A DNA stretch of 63,295 nucleotides from Ilumatobacteraceae bacterium (GCA_025358075.1 JANYKU010000084.1:1-63295); one strand, 5' to 3'. Counted from the stretch's first letter, positions 8,157 to 17,769 are shown. Notes: a model not told the origin generated them from the sequence alone. Numbers and translations are program-made.

Positions 8157-9023
8157 TCAGTCCCCGGCAAGGCCCGGGCGAATCGTGTGTTCGAGGAAGT
8201 CGATGACGGCATTGTTGAAGTTGTCGTTGCGGTCGCCGGCGACCATGTGTCCGGCGCCGGCAACATCGACGATCAGCGCGTGGGGAATCAGGTCTTTGAG
8301 CTCGGCAACACCCTCGGGGCTGACGACATCGCTGCTCGCGCCGTGCACCAGCAGGACGGGCACCTTCACGTTGCGAGCGGACTGACGAATTCGGTCCCCT
8401 GAGTACTGGCCCGCGGTCGGCTCGCCGGTTCCCTGATCGATACGCGTCATGAATCGGGGATCCCAGTGCCAGACCCATTTGCCGTCGTCGCGTTGGCGGA
8501 CATTCTTGCTGAGGCCTGTGAGGTTTCGCGGTCGCTGGCGGTTCGGAACGTAGGTGGCAATGGCGTCCGCCACTTCTTCGAGCGAATCGAACCCATCCAC
8601 TCCCTGGCGCATGAAGTTGCGGATGCGTGCCACACCGGCAGGTTCGAAGCGCGGCGTGATGTCGACCAGCACCAGCCCGGCAGCGTCGGGGACGAGCCCT
8701 TGACCGATCGCGGCGAGGGCGGCGAGCCCACCGAGCGACGCGCCCACGAGCACTGGCCGTTCGTACTGGCGAGCGACGCCGGCGACGTTGGCACCGAAGA
8801 CGTCGAGCCCGTAGTCGCCGTCGGGCGCCCAGTCGCTGTCGCCGTGCCCCGGCAGATCGAAGGTCAACGCGTGCCAGTGCCGGGCAGCAAGTGCTTGGAT
8901 CGCCCGGCCCCACGCATGACGAGTTTGGCCGCCGCCGTGGAACAACAGCACGTTGGGATCGCTGACCGCGCCGGCCTCATCAGCAGCGAGCGTGAGACCT
9001 CCGGAGCCGGTCACCTTGAACAT
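8157..9023 (-). CDS. Alpha/beta hydrolase
   Basis: 288 residues of the alpha/beta-hydrolase fold. The oxyanion region is LLFHGGGQTRHAWG, the nucleophile elbow GASLGG carries the Ser, and the C-terminal AGAGHMVAGD carries the catalytic His. The acid is probably the Asp in GASSDVVSPEG. Such proteins are esterases, epoxide or lactone hydrolases; the substrate is not assignable. It diverges from the MFS/MerR operon across a perfect MerR-type palindrome, so it may share its regulation. Confidence 0.88.
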   Translation of the reverse strand: MFKVTGSGGLTLAADEAGAVSDPNVLLFHGGGQTRHAWGRAIQALAARHWHALTFDLPGHGDSDWAPDGDYGLDVFGANVAGVARQYERPVLVGASLGGLAALAAIGQGLVPDAAGLVLVDITPRFEPAGVARIRNFMRQGVDGFDSLEEVADAIATYVPNRQRPRNLTGLSKNVRQRDDGKWVWHWDPRFMTRIDQGTGEPTAGQYSGDRIRQSARNVKVPVLLVHGASSDVVSPEGVAELKDLIPHALIVDVAGAGHMVAGDRNDNFNNAVIDFLEHTIRPGLAGD

Positions 9024-9079
9024 CGGACCATCAGACCAGTTGTCGAGCCGTCGTGTTCAATTGCAGATCCCTCCGATAA

Positions 9080-9097
9080 CTTAACGTTCACGTTAAG
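9080..9097. promoter_or_regulatory. CTTAACGT-TC-ACGTTAAG inverted repeat, likely MerR operator
   Basis: A perfect 18-bp inverted repeat (8-bp arms, 2-bp centre) in the divergent gap between the hydrolase and the MFS gene. The MFS gene is followed directly by a MerR regulator gene, so this is the natural candidate site for it. Confidence 0.65.
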
Positions 9098-9149
9098 ATC
9101 ATAAACTTGTCTCGAGCTCGAGATGTCTTCGGAGGAGGCGGTGATCAAC

Positions 9150-10763
9150 ATGTCGAGTGCGGCTCCGAGCGCGCCACTGGATGATCGGTACAAGTGGACC
9201 GCGTTGTCTAACACGACGCTGGGGATGTTCATGGCGGCGTTGGATTCGTCGATCGTGTTGATCTCGCTGCCGGCGATCTTCCGCGGCATCGGCCTCGATC
9301 CGCTGCTGCCCGGCAACATCGGCTACCTGCTGTGGTTGCTGATGGGGTACCTCGTCGTCACCGCCGTGCTGGTGGTCACCTTCGGTCGACTCGGCGACAT
9401 CTTCGGCCGGGTGCGAATGTACAACGGCGGCTTCCTGGTGTTCACGTTGGCATCGATCGCCCTGTCGCTCACCCCCGGCCACGGCGGCAGCGCGGCGATG
9501 TGGTTGATCGGTTGGCGCGTCGTCCAAGGCATCGGCGGTGCCTTGCTGATGGCCAATTCGACGGCGATCCTCACCGACGCCTTCAAGGCCGAAGAGCGCG
9601 GCATGGCGATTGGGATCGACGCCGGGCCAAGCTCGATTTCGCCGGCAACGTGACGTTTGCCGCTGGGATGGTGTCGATCCTGATCGGCATCACGTACGGA
9701 CTGCAACCCCATGGCGGCAGTGACATGGGGTGGACCGGGCCGTGGGTGCTCACCGAACTGATCGGGGGCGTCGTCCTGCTCATCGCCTTCTGGCTGATCG
9801 AGAATCGCGTCGCCGAACCGATGTTCAACCTCAAGCTGTTCCACATCCGTGCGTTCAGTGCCGGCAACCTCGCCGGCCTGCTGGCCGCGATCGGTCGTGG
9901 CGGGTTGCAGTTCATGTTGATCATCTGGTTGCAGGGCATCTGGCTTCCGCTTCACGGATACAACTTCGAGTCCACCCCGCTGTGGGCCGGGATCTTCATG
10001 CTTCCGCTGACGGCCGGCTTCCTGATCGCCGGCCCAGCGTCCGGCTGGTTGTCAGACCGGTTCGGCGCCCGTCCGTTCGCGACCGGCGGCATGCTCGTCG
10101 CGGCAACGAGCTTCGGTCTGTTGATGTTCCTTCCTGCCGACTTCGCCTTCCCCGTGTTCGCCGCGCTGTTGCTCGTCAACGGCATTGGCATCGGCATGTT
10201 CGCCGCGCCCAACACCACAGGGATCATGAACAGAGTGCCCAGCCATCAACGCGGCGTGGCGTCGGGAATGCGGGCGACCTTTCAGAACACCGGGATGGTG
10301 TTGTCGATCGGACTGTTCTTCTCGTTGATTGTGGTCGGCCTCTCGTCAGCGCTACCGACCACGATGTCGGCAGGTCTCATCGCCAATGGCGTGCCCAGCG
10401 CGACGGCGAACCAGATCGCCGGGGCGCCCCCGGTGGGCAGCCTGTTCGCCGCGTTCTTGGGATACAACCCGATGAAAGACGCTCGTATCCGCCGACACGC
10501 TGAGCAAGTTGACCGCGCAGCAATCGGCGACGATCACGGGCAAGCAGTTCTTCCCGAAGTTGATGTCCGACCCGTTCACCCACGGGCTGCGAATCGCCTT
10601 CACGGCTTCGTTGATCATGTGCATCATTGCCGCCATCGCGTCGTGGATGCGCGGCGAGAAATACGTTCATGACGACAATGGCGATGTGGGTCCGTTCGGG
10701 GCCCCCATCGACGATGCGCCGGGCTCGGCCGCGGCGGAGCCAGAAGAATGGGTACCTGCATGA
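9150..10763 (+). pseudogene. MFS drug exporter (EmrB/QacA type), broken twice
   Basis: A 14-TM MFS exporter whose reading frame is interrupted. The first part (9150-9653) runs from MSSAAPSAPLDDRYKW through YLVVTAVLVVTFGRLGDIFGR to GMAIGI. There the sequence jumps to RRRAKLDFAGN in another frame; about 50-60 codons normally found between these blocks are missing. Near 10474 one extra base in a GAAAG run moves NPMK out of frame with TLVSADTLSKL, and the gene ends at 10763. The start is at 9150 behind GGAGGAGG. The downstream MerR gene is coupled (ATGA at 10760). Either a decaying gene or a mis-assembled one; both lesions would have to be errors for it to be intact. Confidence 0.75.
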
Positions 10764-11209
10764 GCAACATCGCAATGCGCATCGGTGAGGTCGCCGAACG
10801 AGCTGGGGTGACCACTCGCACCCTGCGCTACTACGAAGAAGTCGGCCTCGTCACACCGTCATCCCACAGCAGCGGCGGGTCGCGCCGCTACAGCGAGACC
10901 GACTACGCCAGGGTCCTCCGGATCCGAGAACTGCAGGCGGTGATGGGCTTCAACCTCGACGAGATCCGCGAGTTGCTCGACGCCGGCGATCGCATCGACA
11001 AGCTCCGCGCCGAGTACCGCGCCGGTGTTTCACCTCGGCGCACGGCCGAGATCGTGCAAGAAGCCACCCGACTGAACGCCCGAACGCAGGCTCAGGTCAT
11101 CGCCAAGATCGGTGTGCTGCAGCTCTACCTCGACGAGCTGCAAGCCGACTCCAACAAGTACGACAAGTTCGCCCGTCAACACAGCCTCGACATGAAGCGC
11201 GGCAGCTAA
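10760..11209 (+). CDS. MerR family transcriptional regulator
   Basis: 149 residues with an N-terminal winged helix, IGEVAERAGVTTRTLRYYEEVGL, the second wing SGGSRRYSETDYARVLRIREL, and a C-terminal coiled-coil-like helix. Its ATG overlaps the stop of the MFS gene (ATGA), so it is translated with it. The palindrome at 9080-9097 is its probable operator. No effector-binding cysteines are seen, which fits a drug or oxidative-type sensor rather than a metal sensor. A second MFS gene follows after 8 bp and may belong to the same operon. Confidence 0.9.
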   Translation: MSNIAMRIGEVAERAGVTTRTLRYYEEVGLVTPSSHSSGGSRRYSETDYARVLRIRELQAVMGFNLDEIRELLDAGDRIDKLRAEYRAGVSPRRTAEIVQEATRLNARTQAQVIAKIGVLQLYLDELQADSNKYDKFARQHSLDMKRGS

Positions 11210-11217
11210 GTAACAGG

Positions 11218-12831
11218 ATGACCATCACCTCCACATCACAGCCGACAACCGACCTCGACCCACGCCGATGGTGGACGCTCGCCGTCCTCTGTCTCAGCCT
11301 CGTCATCGTCTTCGTCGGCAACTCGAGCCTCAACGTCGCCATTCCCACGCTGTCCAAGCAACTCGACGCCAGCAGCTCGCAATTGCAGTGGGTCGTGGCC
11401 GCGTACTCACTGGTCTTCGCCGGCTTGCTGTTCTCCACCGGCGCACTCGGCGACCGGTTCGGCCGCAAGGGCGCGTTGCAACTCGGACTCTTGATCTTCT
11501 TGATCGGCGCGGCGCTGGCCTCGGCGTCGACGACGATCGGCGAGCTGATTGCCTGCCGAGCGCTGATGGGCGCTGCCGCCGCGCTGATCATGCCGTCGAC
11601 GTTGTCGATCCTGGTCAACGTGTTCCCACCTCATGAGCGCACCAAAGCAATCGCGTTCTGGGCAGCCACCAGCGGTGGTGCCGGGGCGCTCGGACCGGTC
11701 GCCAGTGGATACCTGCTCGGGCACTTCTGGTACGGCGCGGTGTTCCTCGTCAACGTTCCGATCGTGTTGCTCGCGTTGGTCAGCGGACGGTTCCTCGTGC
11801 CCCGGTCGCGCGACCCGAAACGGGCCCCACTCGACCCCATCGGCGCGGTGCTGTCGACAGTGGGCATTGCCAGCCTCGTGTACGGACTCATCCAGGCCCC
11901 CGAGCGCGGTTGGGGCAGTGGCGCCACCCTGCTGGCGTTCGGCATTGCCCTCGTCGTTCTGGCGATGTTCGTGGCCTGGGAGCTGCGAATCGACGAGCCG
12001 ATGCTCGACATGAGCCTGTTCCGAAACGCGGCGTTCAGTGCCGGCAGCGGCGGAATGGTCCTGATCTTCCTCGCCATGTTCGGCGTGATGTTCCTCATCA
12101 CGCAGTACTTCCAGCTCGTGCTCGGCTACAGCCCGCTCGGGGCATCGGTGCGGTTCCTGCCGATGTCACCGATCATGGTGCTAGTGGCCACGCGCACCCC
12201 TCGACTCGCGGCGCGCTTCGGAGCCCATCGCACCGTTGCTACCGGGATGACGCTCGTGGCGATCGGTCTGATGATGTTCCGCGGGCTCGACACGAACACC
12301 AGCTACCTGTACGTGTTCGCCTGCATCGTCCCGTTGACGACCGGGATCGCCATGGCGATGTCACCAATGACGGCGTCGATCATGTCCGCCGTCCCGGCGC
12401 GCCGGGCCGGCACAGGGTCGGCGATGAACGACGCGACGCGCGAGCTCGGCGCCGCGTTGGGCGTCGCCGTGCTCGGCAGCCTCGCCGCGTCGCGCTACCG
12501 CCACTCCATCGGCAAGGTGATCTCGACGATCCCGACGGGCTCGCGTTCGGCGGTGAGATCGTCGCTGGCCGGCGCGATCGATGCCACACGCGGGCTCAGT
12601 GCAGCGGATGCCGGCGCCATCACGTCGGCCTCACAACACGCATTCGTCACCGGAATCCACTTCGCGGTCACCATCGGCGCCTGTCTCGCCGCGACCGCAG
12701 CCGTCGTGGTGTTGCGATTCCTGCCACACCAGGCATCGCACGAGACCGCCGTCGAAGCAGCCGAGCACATGGCCGAACTCGGAGTCGGCGGCACGCCACC
12801 CGCCTTCGTCGACGGGTCATCAGCCCCTTAG
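11218..12831 (+). CDS. MFS drug exporter (EmrB/QacA, 14 TM)
   Basis: 537 residues, intact. Family blocks are VIVFVGNSSLNVAIPTLSKQL in TM1, the motif-A loop GALGDRFGRKGAL, motif C-like GGAGALGPVASGYLL, and a C-terminal AMNDATRELGAALGVAVLGSL. Predicted proton-driven exporter of hydrophobic compounds. It starts 8 bp after the MerR gene and lies downstream of the broken MFS gene, so it may be the functional exporter of this operon. Confidence 0.9.
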   Translation: MTITSTSQPTTDLDPRRWWTLAVLCLSLVIVFVGNSSLNVAIPTLSKQLDASSSQLQWVVAAYSLVFAGLLFSTGALGDRFGRKGALQLGLLIFLIGAALASASTTIGELIACRALMGAAAALIMPSTLSILVNVFPPHERTKAIAFWAATSGGAGALGPVASGYLLGHFWYGAVFLVNVPIVLLALVSGRFLVPRSRDPKRAPLDPIGAVLSTVGIASLVYGLIQAPERGWGSGATLLAFGIALVVLAMFVAWELRIDEPMLDMSLFRNAAFSAGSGGMVLIFLAMFGVMFLITQYFQLVLGYSPLGASVRFLPMSPIMVLVATRTPRLAARFGAHRTVATGMTLVAIGLMMFRGLDTNTSYLYVFACIVPLTTGIAMAMSPMTASIMSAVPARRAGTGSAMNDATRELGAALGVAVLGSLAASRYRHSIGKVISTIPTGSRSAVRSSLAGAIDATRGLSAADAGAITSASQHAFVTGIHFAVTIGACLAATAAVVVLRFLPHQASHETAVEAAEHMAELGVGGTPPAFVDGSSAP

Positions 12832-12837
12832 CCGGGC

Positions 12838-13380
12838 TCAGCGCACGACTCGGAACCAGAGGTTGGTGGCCTGCGGCGCGTGGGTCAGTTTGAGGCGCTC
12901 GAGCTTCACGTTCTTCCCGCCAGGATGGTCGAAGAACCGCATGCCGTCGCCGAGCAGAACCGGCGCGATGCACACGAGGATCTCGTCGAGCACTCCGGCG
13001 TCGAGGCATTGGCGGGCCACCTCGGCACCGAGGATGTTGACGTACTTGTCGCCGGCCGCGGACTTGGCCGCCACAACTCCGCTATGGAGGTCGCCGACGA
13101 AGGTGACGCCGGGCACCGGGACGTCGGGAACGTGGTGGGTGAGAACGAACTGCGGTCCGCTCCACCCGCCGCCGAACGGCTTGCCTTCCTTGTCCGTTCC
13201 ACTGTGGGGGTCGTCGCCGCGGAAGGTTCGGTTGCCGATGAGCAGTGCGCCGATCTGGCCGATGACCTCGCCAACCGTCGGGTTGGGTCCGAGATACTCG
13301 GTCAACCAAGACATGTCACCACCCGGGCCGGCGATGAAGCCATCCAGCGACATCGTGGCGGAATACAGCATCCTGCCCAC
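12838..13380 (-). CDS. RibD-C/DHFR-like family protein
   Basis: 180 residues with the dihydrofolate-reductase-like fold shared with the RibD reductase domain: MLYSATMSLDGFIAGPGGDMSWL at the N-terminus, LLIGNRTFRG, and the NADPH-side block VNILGAEVARQCLDAGVLDEI. A GTG at 13380 is chosen as start because GGAGG lies 6 bp upstream; an in-frame ATG at 13371 is possible. Proteins of this group are common in actinobacteria and mostly uncharacterised. Convergent with the MFS gene, 6 bp between stops. Confidence 0.85.
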   Translation of the reverse strand: MGRMLYSATMSLDGFIAGPGGDMSWLTEYLGPNPTVGEVIGQIGALLIGNRTFRGDDPHSGTDKEGKPFGGGWSGPQFVLTHHVPDVPVPGVTFVGDLHSGVVAAKSAAGDKYVNILGAEVARQCLDAGVLDEILVCIAPVLLGDGMRFFDHPGGKNVKLERLKLTHAPQATNLWFRVVR

Positions 13381-13509
13381 GTTCGACCTCCGTCGAGGCA
13401 ATGTAGTCGATGTCGAAATTGGCGCGCAGCGGGGAGCAATTGCTCTCAAGTCGGGGCACCGAAACACCGATGCTGAGTCGTGGATCCAGCAACGCGAGCG
13501 CTGAGCTCG

Positions 13510-14814
13510 ATGAGTCGTAAAGAGGGCGAGTTCACGCTGCTCCTCGATGAACAGTTCGACATCCTCTGGCACAGCGAGTCGTTGTCGCGCATCCTCGGCT
13601 GGGACGATGTGCGTGGCCGCAACGGCATCGAGTTCGTGCATCCCGACGACCTCGGTCTCGTCCTCGAGACGATGGTGCAGGTCAGCCAGGGCGGCGGGCA
13701 TCAAGGGCTCGACCCGACGTTCGCCCCGGAGTCGGCCGACATCCGGCTCGCCGACGCCAACGGCGTCTGGCAGTCGTTCGAGACGACCACATGGAATCAC
13801 CTCGAGGACGGCGATGTGCGCGGCGTGCTGTGCACGTGCCGGCGCGTGCACGATCGATCCGATCTGGCGCGGGCGATCGAGATGCTTGGGTCGGGTGCCG
13901 AAGTTGACGTCGTCCTGCCGATCATCGCCCGTCTTGCCGAACGTTCCATGGGGGGTGCCGAAGTCCGCACCGCGTTCGCCTGGAAGCAGAGCGAACGGAC
14001 CATGATCGTCAGTGCTCCGGGTGAAGCACCGCTGGACCCGAGGCTCGCTGACGCGGCCGGGCTCGTCTGGTCGCAGAACCTCACCGCCCCGCTCGTCGTC
14101 ACCGACCTCGACGACCCGATCTTGAACGGCGCCGGCGAAGCGGCCGCCGCGGCCGGCTACCAGGGCGCGTTCATCGTGCCGATCGAAGCGCCATCCGGAC
14201 CGGAGATCATCGGTGCGATGATCGCTTGGAGTGCCTCGACGGTCGACTTCCAGGCGCCCACGCAATCGCCGGTGCACGTGGCCCTGCGCCTCGCTGCGCT
14301 GGCGATCGCCGACCATCGTACGAAGCGCATCCTGCGGTGGGCTGCGGCCCACGATCCGCTGACCGGTCTGGCCAATCGCGCCGAGTTCGCCCGTCGCCTC
14401 GACGAGTTGGCGAGCGGCGATCTGGTGCTGCTCTACATCGACCTCGACGACTTCAAGCCGATCAACGACGCCTACGGTCACCCGGTGGGCGACGTCGTGC
14501 TGACCGAGGTCGGCCGCCGCATCGCCGCCGTGATCGGGCCGAACGACACCGTTGGCCGCCTGGGCGGCGACGAGTTCGCGGTTGTGTGTGCCGGAATGAG
14601 TGATCCCGCGGCAGGACGCGCCGTGGGCGATCGCATCGTCGAAGCGATCCGCGTTCCGCTGATCACCAACGGACTGTGCCTCACGGTCGGCGCCTCGGTC
14701 GGCGTCGCAGTCGGCGCCCAGCCGCTGATCCCCGCCATGCTCGCCCGTCGCGCCGACGAAGCGCTGTACCACGCCAAGCACTCGGGCAAGAACACCGTCT
14801 GCCTCGCCAGCTGA
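13510..14814 (+). CDS. PAS-GAF-GGDEF diguanylate cyclase
   Basis: 434 residues. A PAS domain (about 8-115, with WHSESLSRILGWDDV and HPDDL) is followed by a GAF-like region (about 125-265) and a GGDEF domain (about 275-430). The active-site motif RLGGDEF is complete at residues 350-356, so cyclic-di-GMP synthesis is likely. The RxxD inhibitory site normally five residues before GGDEF reads GPND here, so product feedback by that site is probably absent. No membrane segments are seen, implying a cytosolic sensor. The next gene starts 50 bp downstream. Confidence 0.9.
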   Translation: MSRKEGEFTLLLDEQFDILWHSESLSRILGWDDVRGRNGIEFVHPDDLGLVLETMVQVSQGGGHQGLDPTFAPESADIRLADANGVWQSFETTTWNHLEDGDVRGVLCTCRRVHDRSDLARAIEMLGSGAEVDVVLPIIARLAERSMGGAEVRTAFAWKQSERTMIVSAPGEAPLDPRLADAAGLVWSQNLTAPLVVTDLDDPILNGAGEAAAAAGYQGAFIVPIEAPSGPEIIGAMIAWSASTVDFQAPTQSPVHVALRLAALAIADHRTKRILRWAAAHDPLTGLANRAEFARRLDELASGDLVLLYIDLDDFKPINDAYGHPVGDVVLTEVGRRIAAVIGPNDTVGRLGGDEFAVVCAGMSDPAAGRAVGDRIVEAIRVPLITNGLCLTVGASVGVAVGAQPLIPAMLARRADEALYHAKHSGKNTVCLAS

Positions 14815-14863
14815 CAGGTTGGGTCACTCATCGACCAGCGTGTCGTTGCATAAGGTTAGGAGG

Positions 14864-15379
14864 ATGCGCCTACCCCGCCACCCACTCGTCGCCCTCCTGA
14901 TCGCCTGCTCCGTGCTCGGCGCCTGCGGCAGCAGCAAGCCTTCCGTCACGATCAGCACGTCGACGATTGCGCAGTCGTCGTCGAACACGGTCGGCGGGAG
15001 TGGCACACAGCCGCCAACCGCCGCCGGCAACGTCGATTGCGCGGCGCTCCAGACCGCCCTTGCCGACATCCTGGTCAACTGGCAGCTGGTCATCGGGTTC
15101 GCCAACTCTCCGACCTCGGAGTGGGCCCAGGTTCCCCTCGGCAGCATCCCCAAGTTCGGCGATCAGCTGGCGACGGTGAAGGCCGCGCTCGGCAGCGATG
15201 CCGCCGCCGCTTCGGCCATCTCGTTCATGTCGGGAGCGAACGACATCGTGGCCCGTGGACTCGGTGGCGACTCGACGGCACAGACCGATCTCGGCAAGTA
15301 CATGGGAACCGATGTTTCGGCCAGCGTCGGCAAGCAGCTTCCCATCTCGCTCGCCTACCAGAATGCCGGATGCAAGTGA
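14864..15379 (+). CDS. Predicted lipoprotein, function unknown
   Basis: 171 residues. The N-terminus MRLPRHPLVALLIACSVLGACGSS is a signal peptide with lipobox LGAC, followed by a Ser/Thr-rich linker (about 24-52) and a compact helical domain. The start at 14864 has AAGGTTAGG just upstream. No family recognised. A cysteine in NVDCAAL and one in the C-terminal NAGCK could form a disulfide. Confidence 0.75.
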   Translation: MRLPRHPLVALLIACSVLGACGSSKPSVTISTSTIAQSSSNTVGGSGTQPPTAAGNVDCAALQTALADILVNWQLVIGFANSPTSEWAQVPLGSIPKFGDQLATVKAALGSDAAAASAISFMSGANDIVARGLGGDSTAQTDLGKYMGTDVSASVGKQLPISLAYQNAGCK

Positions 15380-15431
15380 CAACTGGTTCGAGTTCATAAG
15401 CTTCGGCCGTTCACCACTGACCGGCAGGCCT

Positions 15432-16181
15432 GTGCGCATCCTCGTTGTCTCCGACCTCCACTACTCGCTGCGCCAGTTCGACTGGGTCGTTGCCGCGGCG
15501 CCCGCCTTCGATCTGGTGGTGCTGGCCGGCGACCATCTCGACATCAGCTCGAGTGTCGCGCTCGACGCCCAAGCCGTCGTCGTGCTGCGCTACTTCCAAT
15601 TGCTCCAGGAGTCGACACGGGTTGCGGTGAGCTCGGGCAACCACGATCTCACCGGCTCCGATGCGCAGGGTGAGCAAGCCCCGCTGTGGCTGGACGAGGC
15701 ACGGGCATTGGGGGTCCCGACCGACGGTGACTCGCTGTTCCTCGACGACACGTTGATCACCATCTGCCCGTGGTGGGACGGCCCTGCCGGCCGAGCCGCA
15801 GTCGCCGGGCGACTCGCCGCTGACGCTGCTCGCCGACCCCGCCGGTGGTTGTGGGTGTACCACTGGCCGCCACTCGGGTCGCCGACGTGCTGGACTGGTC
15901 GGCGCCACTACGGCGATGCAGATCTCGGAGACTGGATCGCCGAACATCGACCCGACGTGGTGCTGACCGGTCATGTGCATGACCCTCCGTTCAAGCCCGA
16001 CGGCTCATGGGTCGATCGCATCGGCGACACCTGGGTCTTCAATCCAGGCCACCAGATCGGTCCGACGCCGACCTACATCGAACTGGATCTCGACGAACAA
16101 CGGGCCACCTGGGTGTCATTGCTCGGTGTCGAAGAAGTACGGCTCACCGACGCCGTCGCCCCGCCGCGGACGGTCCTCTGA
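15432..16181 (+). CDS. Calcineurin-like metallophosphoesterase
   Basis: 249 residues. The metal-binding motifs appear in the standard order: SDLHYS (D-x-H), LAGDHLD (GD), SGNHDL (GNH), then VYHWPP and the final LTGHVHDPP (GHxH). A GTG start at 15432 gives MRILVVSDLHYS, the typical N-terminus. Predicted to hydrolyse phosphomonoesters or diesters, including possibly cyclic nucleotides; a cyclic-nucleotide-binding-domain gene lies convergently next to it and a diguanylate cyclase upstream, but the link is only suggestive. Confidence 0.9.
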   Translation: MRILVVSDLHYSLRQFDWVVAAAPAFDLVVLAGDHLDISSSVALDAQAVVVLRYFQLLQESTRVAVSSGNHDLTGSDAQGEQAPLWLDEARALGVPTDGDSLFLDDTLITICPWWDGPAGRAAVAGRLAADAARRPRRWLWVYHWPPLGSPTCWTGRRHYGDADLGDWIAEHRPDVVLTGHVHDPPFKPDGSWVDRIGDTWVFNPGHQIGPTPTYIELDLDEQRATWVSLLGVEEVRLTDAVAPPRTVL

Positions 16182-16196
16182 CAGCGCTCGCTGCAG

Positions 16197-16679
16197 TCAG
16201 TAGATCGGGTCGGGATCGCGGGCCGAGCCGGGTTTGGCCACCGGTCCGCTGGCCTGTTCGAGCTTGCTCAGGACTTCGGACACCATCGTGAGCCCGGGAG
16301 CATCGCCGTACTGATGCCTCAAGTCGGACAGGTACGTCGTGACGAACCTGAGCCGCTCGGCGAGACCCATTGCTACGAGGTTGGTGATGGCGGGGTCGCT
16401 GGCCAACAGACCTGGACCGTCGGCCGCGTACCGGAGCCTGCTCGGTTCGATCGCTTCGACCGTGGCGGTGTGATCGACACCGAGCAGCACTGACATCTCC
16501 CCGATCAGAGCGCCAGGATGGCTGATGGTGTTCACCGTGACATCGCCCTTGCGCACACGGAGCACGCCGGAGATGAGCACCCAGATACCGCCGCCGGCGC
16601 CGCCCTCGCGCACGACAGCTTCACCGGGAGCGAGGTGCACCTCTGGAAGGTGTGCCGCGAGATCGAGCATGTCCGCCAC
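16197..16679 (-). CDS. Cyclic nucleotide-binding domain protein
   Basis: 160 residues with a single cNMP-binding domain (about 10-105): LAPGEAVVREGGAGGGIWVLISGVLRV, then HPGALIGEMSVLLGVDHTATVEAIEPS, where the GEMS...TATV phosphate-binding cassette is recognisable although the conserved Arg is replaced by His-Thr. There is no DNA-binding domain, so it is not a CRP regulator. The C-terminal 50 residues are helical and unassigned. Confidence 0.85.
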   Translation of the reverse strand: MADMLDLAAHLPEVHLAPGEAVVREGGAGGGIWVLISGVLRVRKGDVTVNTISHPGALIGEMSVLLGVDHTATVEAIEPSRLRYAADGPGLLASDPAITNLVAMGLAERLRFVTTYLSDLRHQYGDAPGLTMVSEVLSKLEQASGPVAKPGSARDPDPIY

Positions 16680-16708
16680 TGCCGCAATCGTAAGTGCAAG
16701 TATCCGGG

Positions 16709-17155
16709 TTACGCCTGATCGGTGGTCCCGCGGTCCGACTCCATGGCGGCGACCAAGGTGGCCAGCGTGCTACGTAGATGGTTGCGAGCCGTCGGTGACA
16801 GCTCGTCGAAGAGTCGGCTGATCTCGATCAGCCGCGGCGCCAACGATTCGTCGGCAGCGGCCTGGCCATTGTGTGTCAGTTCCAACAACGTCGACCGGCG
16901 ATCCGTCGGGTGGGCGACGCGGCGAACCAGACCTTCGCCCTCGAGGGAATCGGCCACCGCAGTGAGATTGCGAGCGCTGAGTCCGAGTCCGTCGGCCAAC
17001 GTCTTCATCTTGGACGGACCCTGGCAATGAAGCACCTGAGCACGCGTAGTCGTGGGTACGTGAGCCCGCCGTTCGAGCCTGCATCGAGCCATCGCTGGAA
17101 GGCCTGCGAGAACCGAGCAGAGAGTTCGAGCAGCTCGCGATGAGGAATGCCAAGA
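16709..17155 (-). pseudogene. MarR family regulator, frameshifted
   Basis: Two reading frames together make a MarR protein. Upstream (about 17155-17046): HRELLELSARFSQAFQRWLDA and TYPRLRVL. Downstream (to 16709): VLHCQGPSKMKTLADGLGLS, the recognition helix ARNLTAVADSLEGEGLVRR, and the wing HPTDRRSTLLELT. They join if one base is restored near 17045. It faces a YceI gene, a common MarR target. No start codon is clear at the 5' end. Either a real one-base deletion or a sequencing error. Confidence 0.7.
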
Positions 17156-17168
17156 GCGACATCAGTCG

Positions 17169-17723
17169 ATGCTCAAGACCACCCCACTCGCCGCCGGGAC
17201 CTGGACGTTCGATCCCAATCACTCCGGTGTTCATTTCAAGGTTCGCCACCTCGGGCTCACCAACGTCCGCGGTCGCTTCAACGGTGTCGACGCATCGCTG
17301 GTCGTCGGCGACGATCTCGGCACGACGCGGTTCGAAGCCACGATCCAGATCGGCACCATCGACACCAACCAAGCAGACCGCGACGCCCACCTTCGATCGA
17401 CCGACTTCTTCTCGGCGGACGCACACCCGACGATGAAGTTCATCTCGACCACGATCCGCGAGCTCGAGAACGACGAGTACGAGGCCGACGGCGAGTTGAC
17501 CATCAATGGAATCACCAAGGCGGTCACCCTCGAAGTCGAGTTCACGGGCGCCATCGAGCACCCCGGCGACGGCAAGCTGCACGCAGGTTTCATCGCCTCG
17601 GCTCAGATCCTGCGAGACGACTTCGGCATTGACTTCAACATGCCGCTCGGCGTCGACAAGTTCGCACTTGGCAAGAAGATCGACATCGACATCGACGCCC
17701 AGTTCACCGCGCCACAAGGCTGA
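17169..17723 (+). CDS. YceI family protein
   Basis: 184 residues of the YceI lipocalin-like fold, which binds isoprenoid lipids: GTWTFDPNHSGVHFKVRHLG at the N-terminus, FNGVDASLVVGDD, TDFFSADAHPTMKFIST, and LTINGITKAVTLEVEF, all typical blocks. No signal peptide, so the protein is likely cytoplasmic. Divergent from the broken MarR gene, which may have controlled it. Confidence 0.92.
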   Translation: MLKTTPLAAGTWTFDPNHSGVHFKVRHLGLTNVRGRFNGVDASLVVGDDLGTTRFEATIQIGTIDTNQADRDAHLRSTDFFSADAHPTMKFISTTIRELENDEYEADGELTINGITKAVTLEVEFTGAIEHPGDGKLHAGFIASAQILRDDFGIDFNMPLGVDKFALGKKIDIDIDAQFTAPQG

Positions 17724-17755
17724 ACCAGAACGCCGCCAGTCCTCGCCGCCTTGAA

Positions 17756-17769
17756 ACCGCCTCGGCGGT
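17756..17769 (+). terminator. Short GC hairpin after YceI gene
   Basis: ACCGCC and GGCGGT arms, separated by TC, form a small hairpin 33 bp after the YceI stop. There is no U-run, so rho-independent termination is uncertain. Confidence 0.3.

Noticed and set aside
9617-9660. Programmed frameshift in the first MFS gene
   Set aside because: A whole block of about 50-60 codons is missing as well, so recoding at a slippery site cannot restore the protein.
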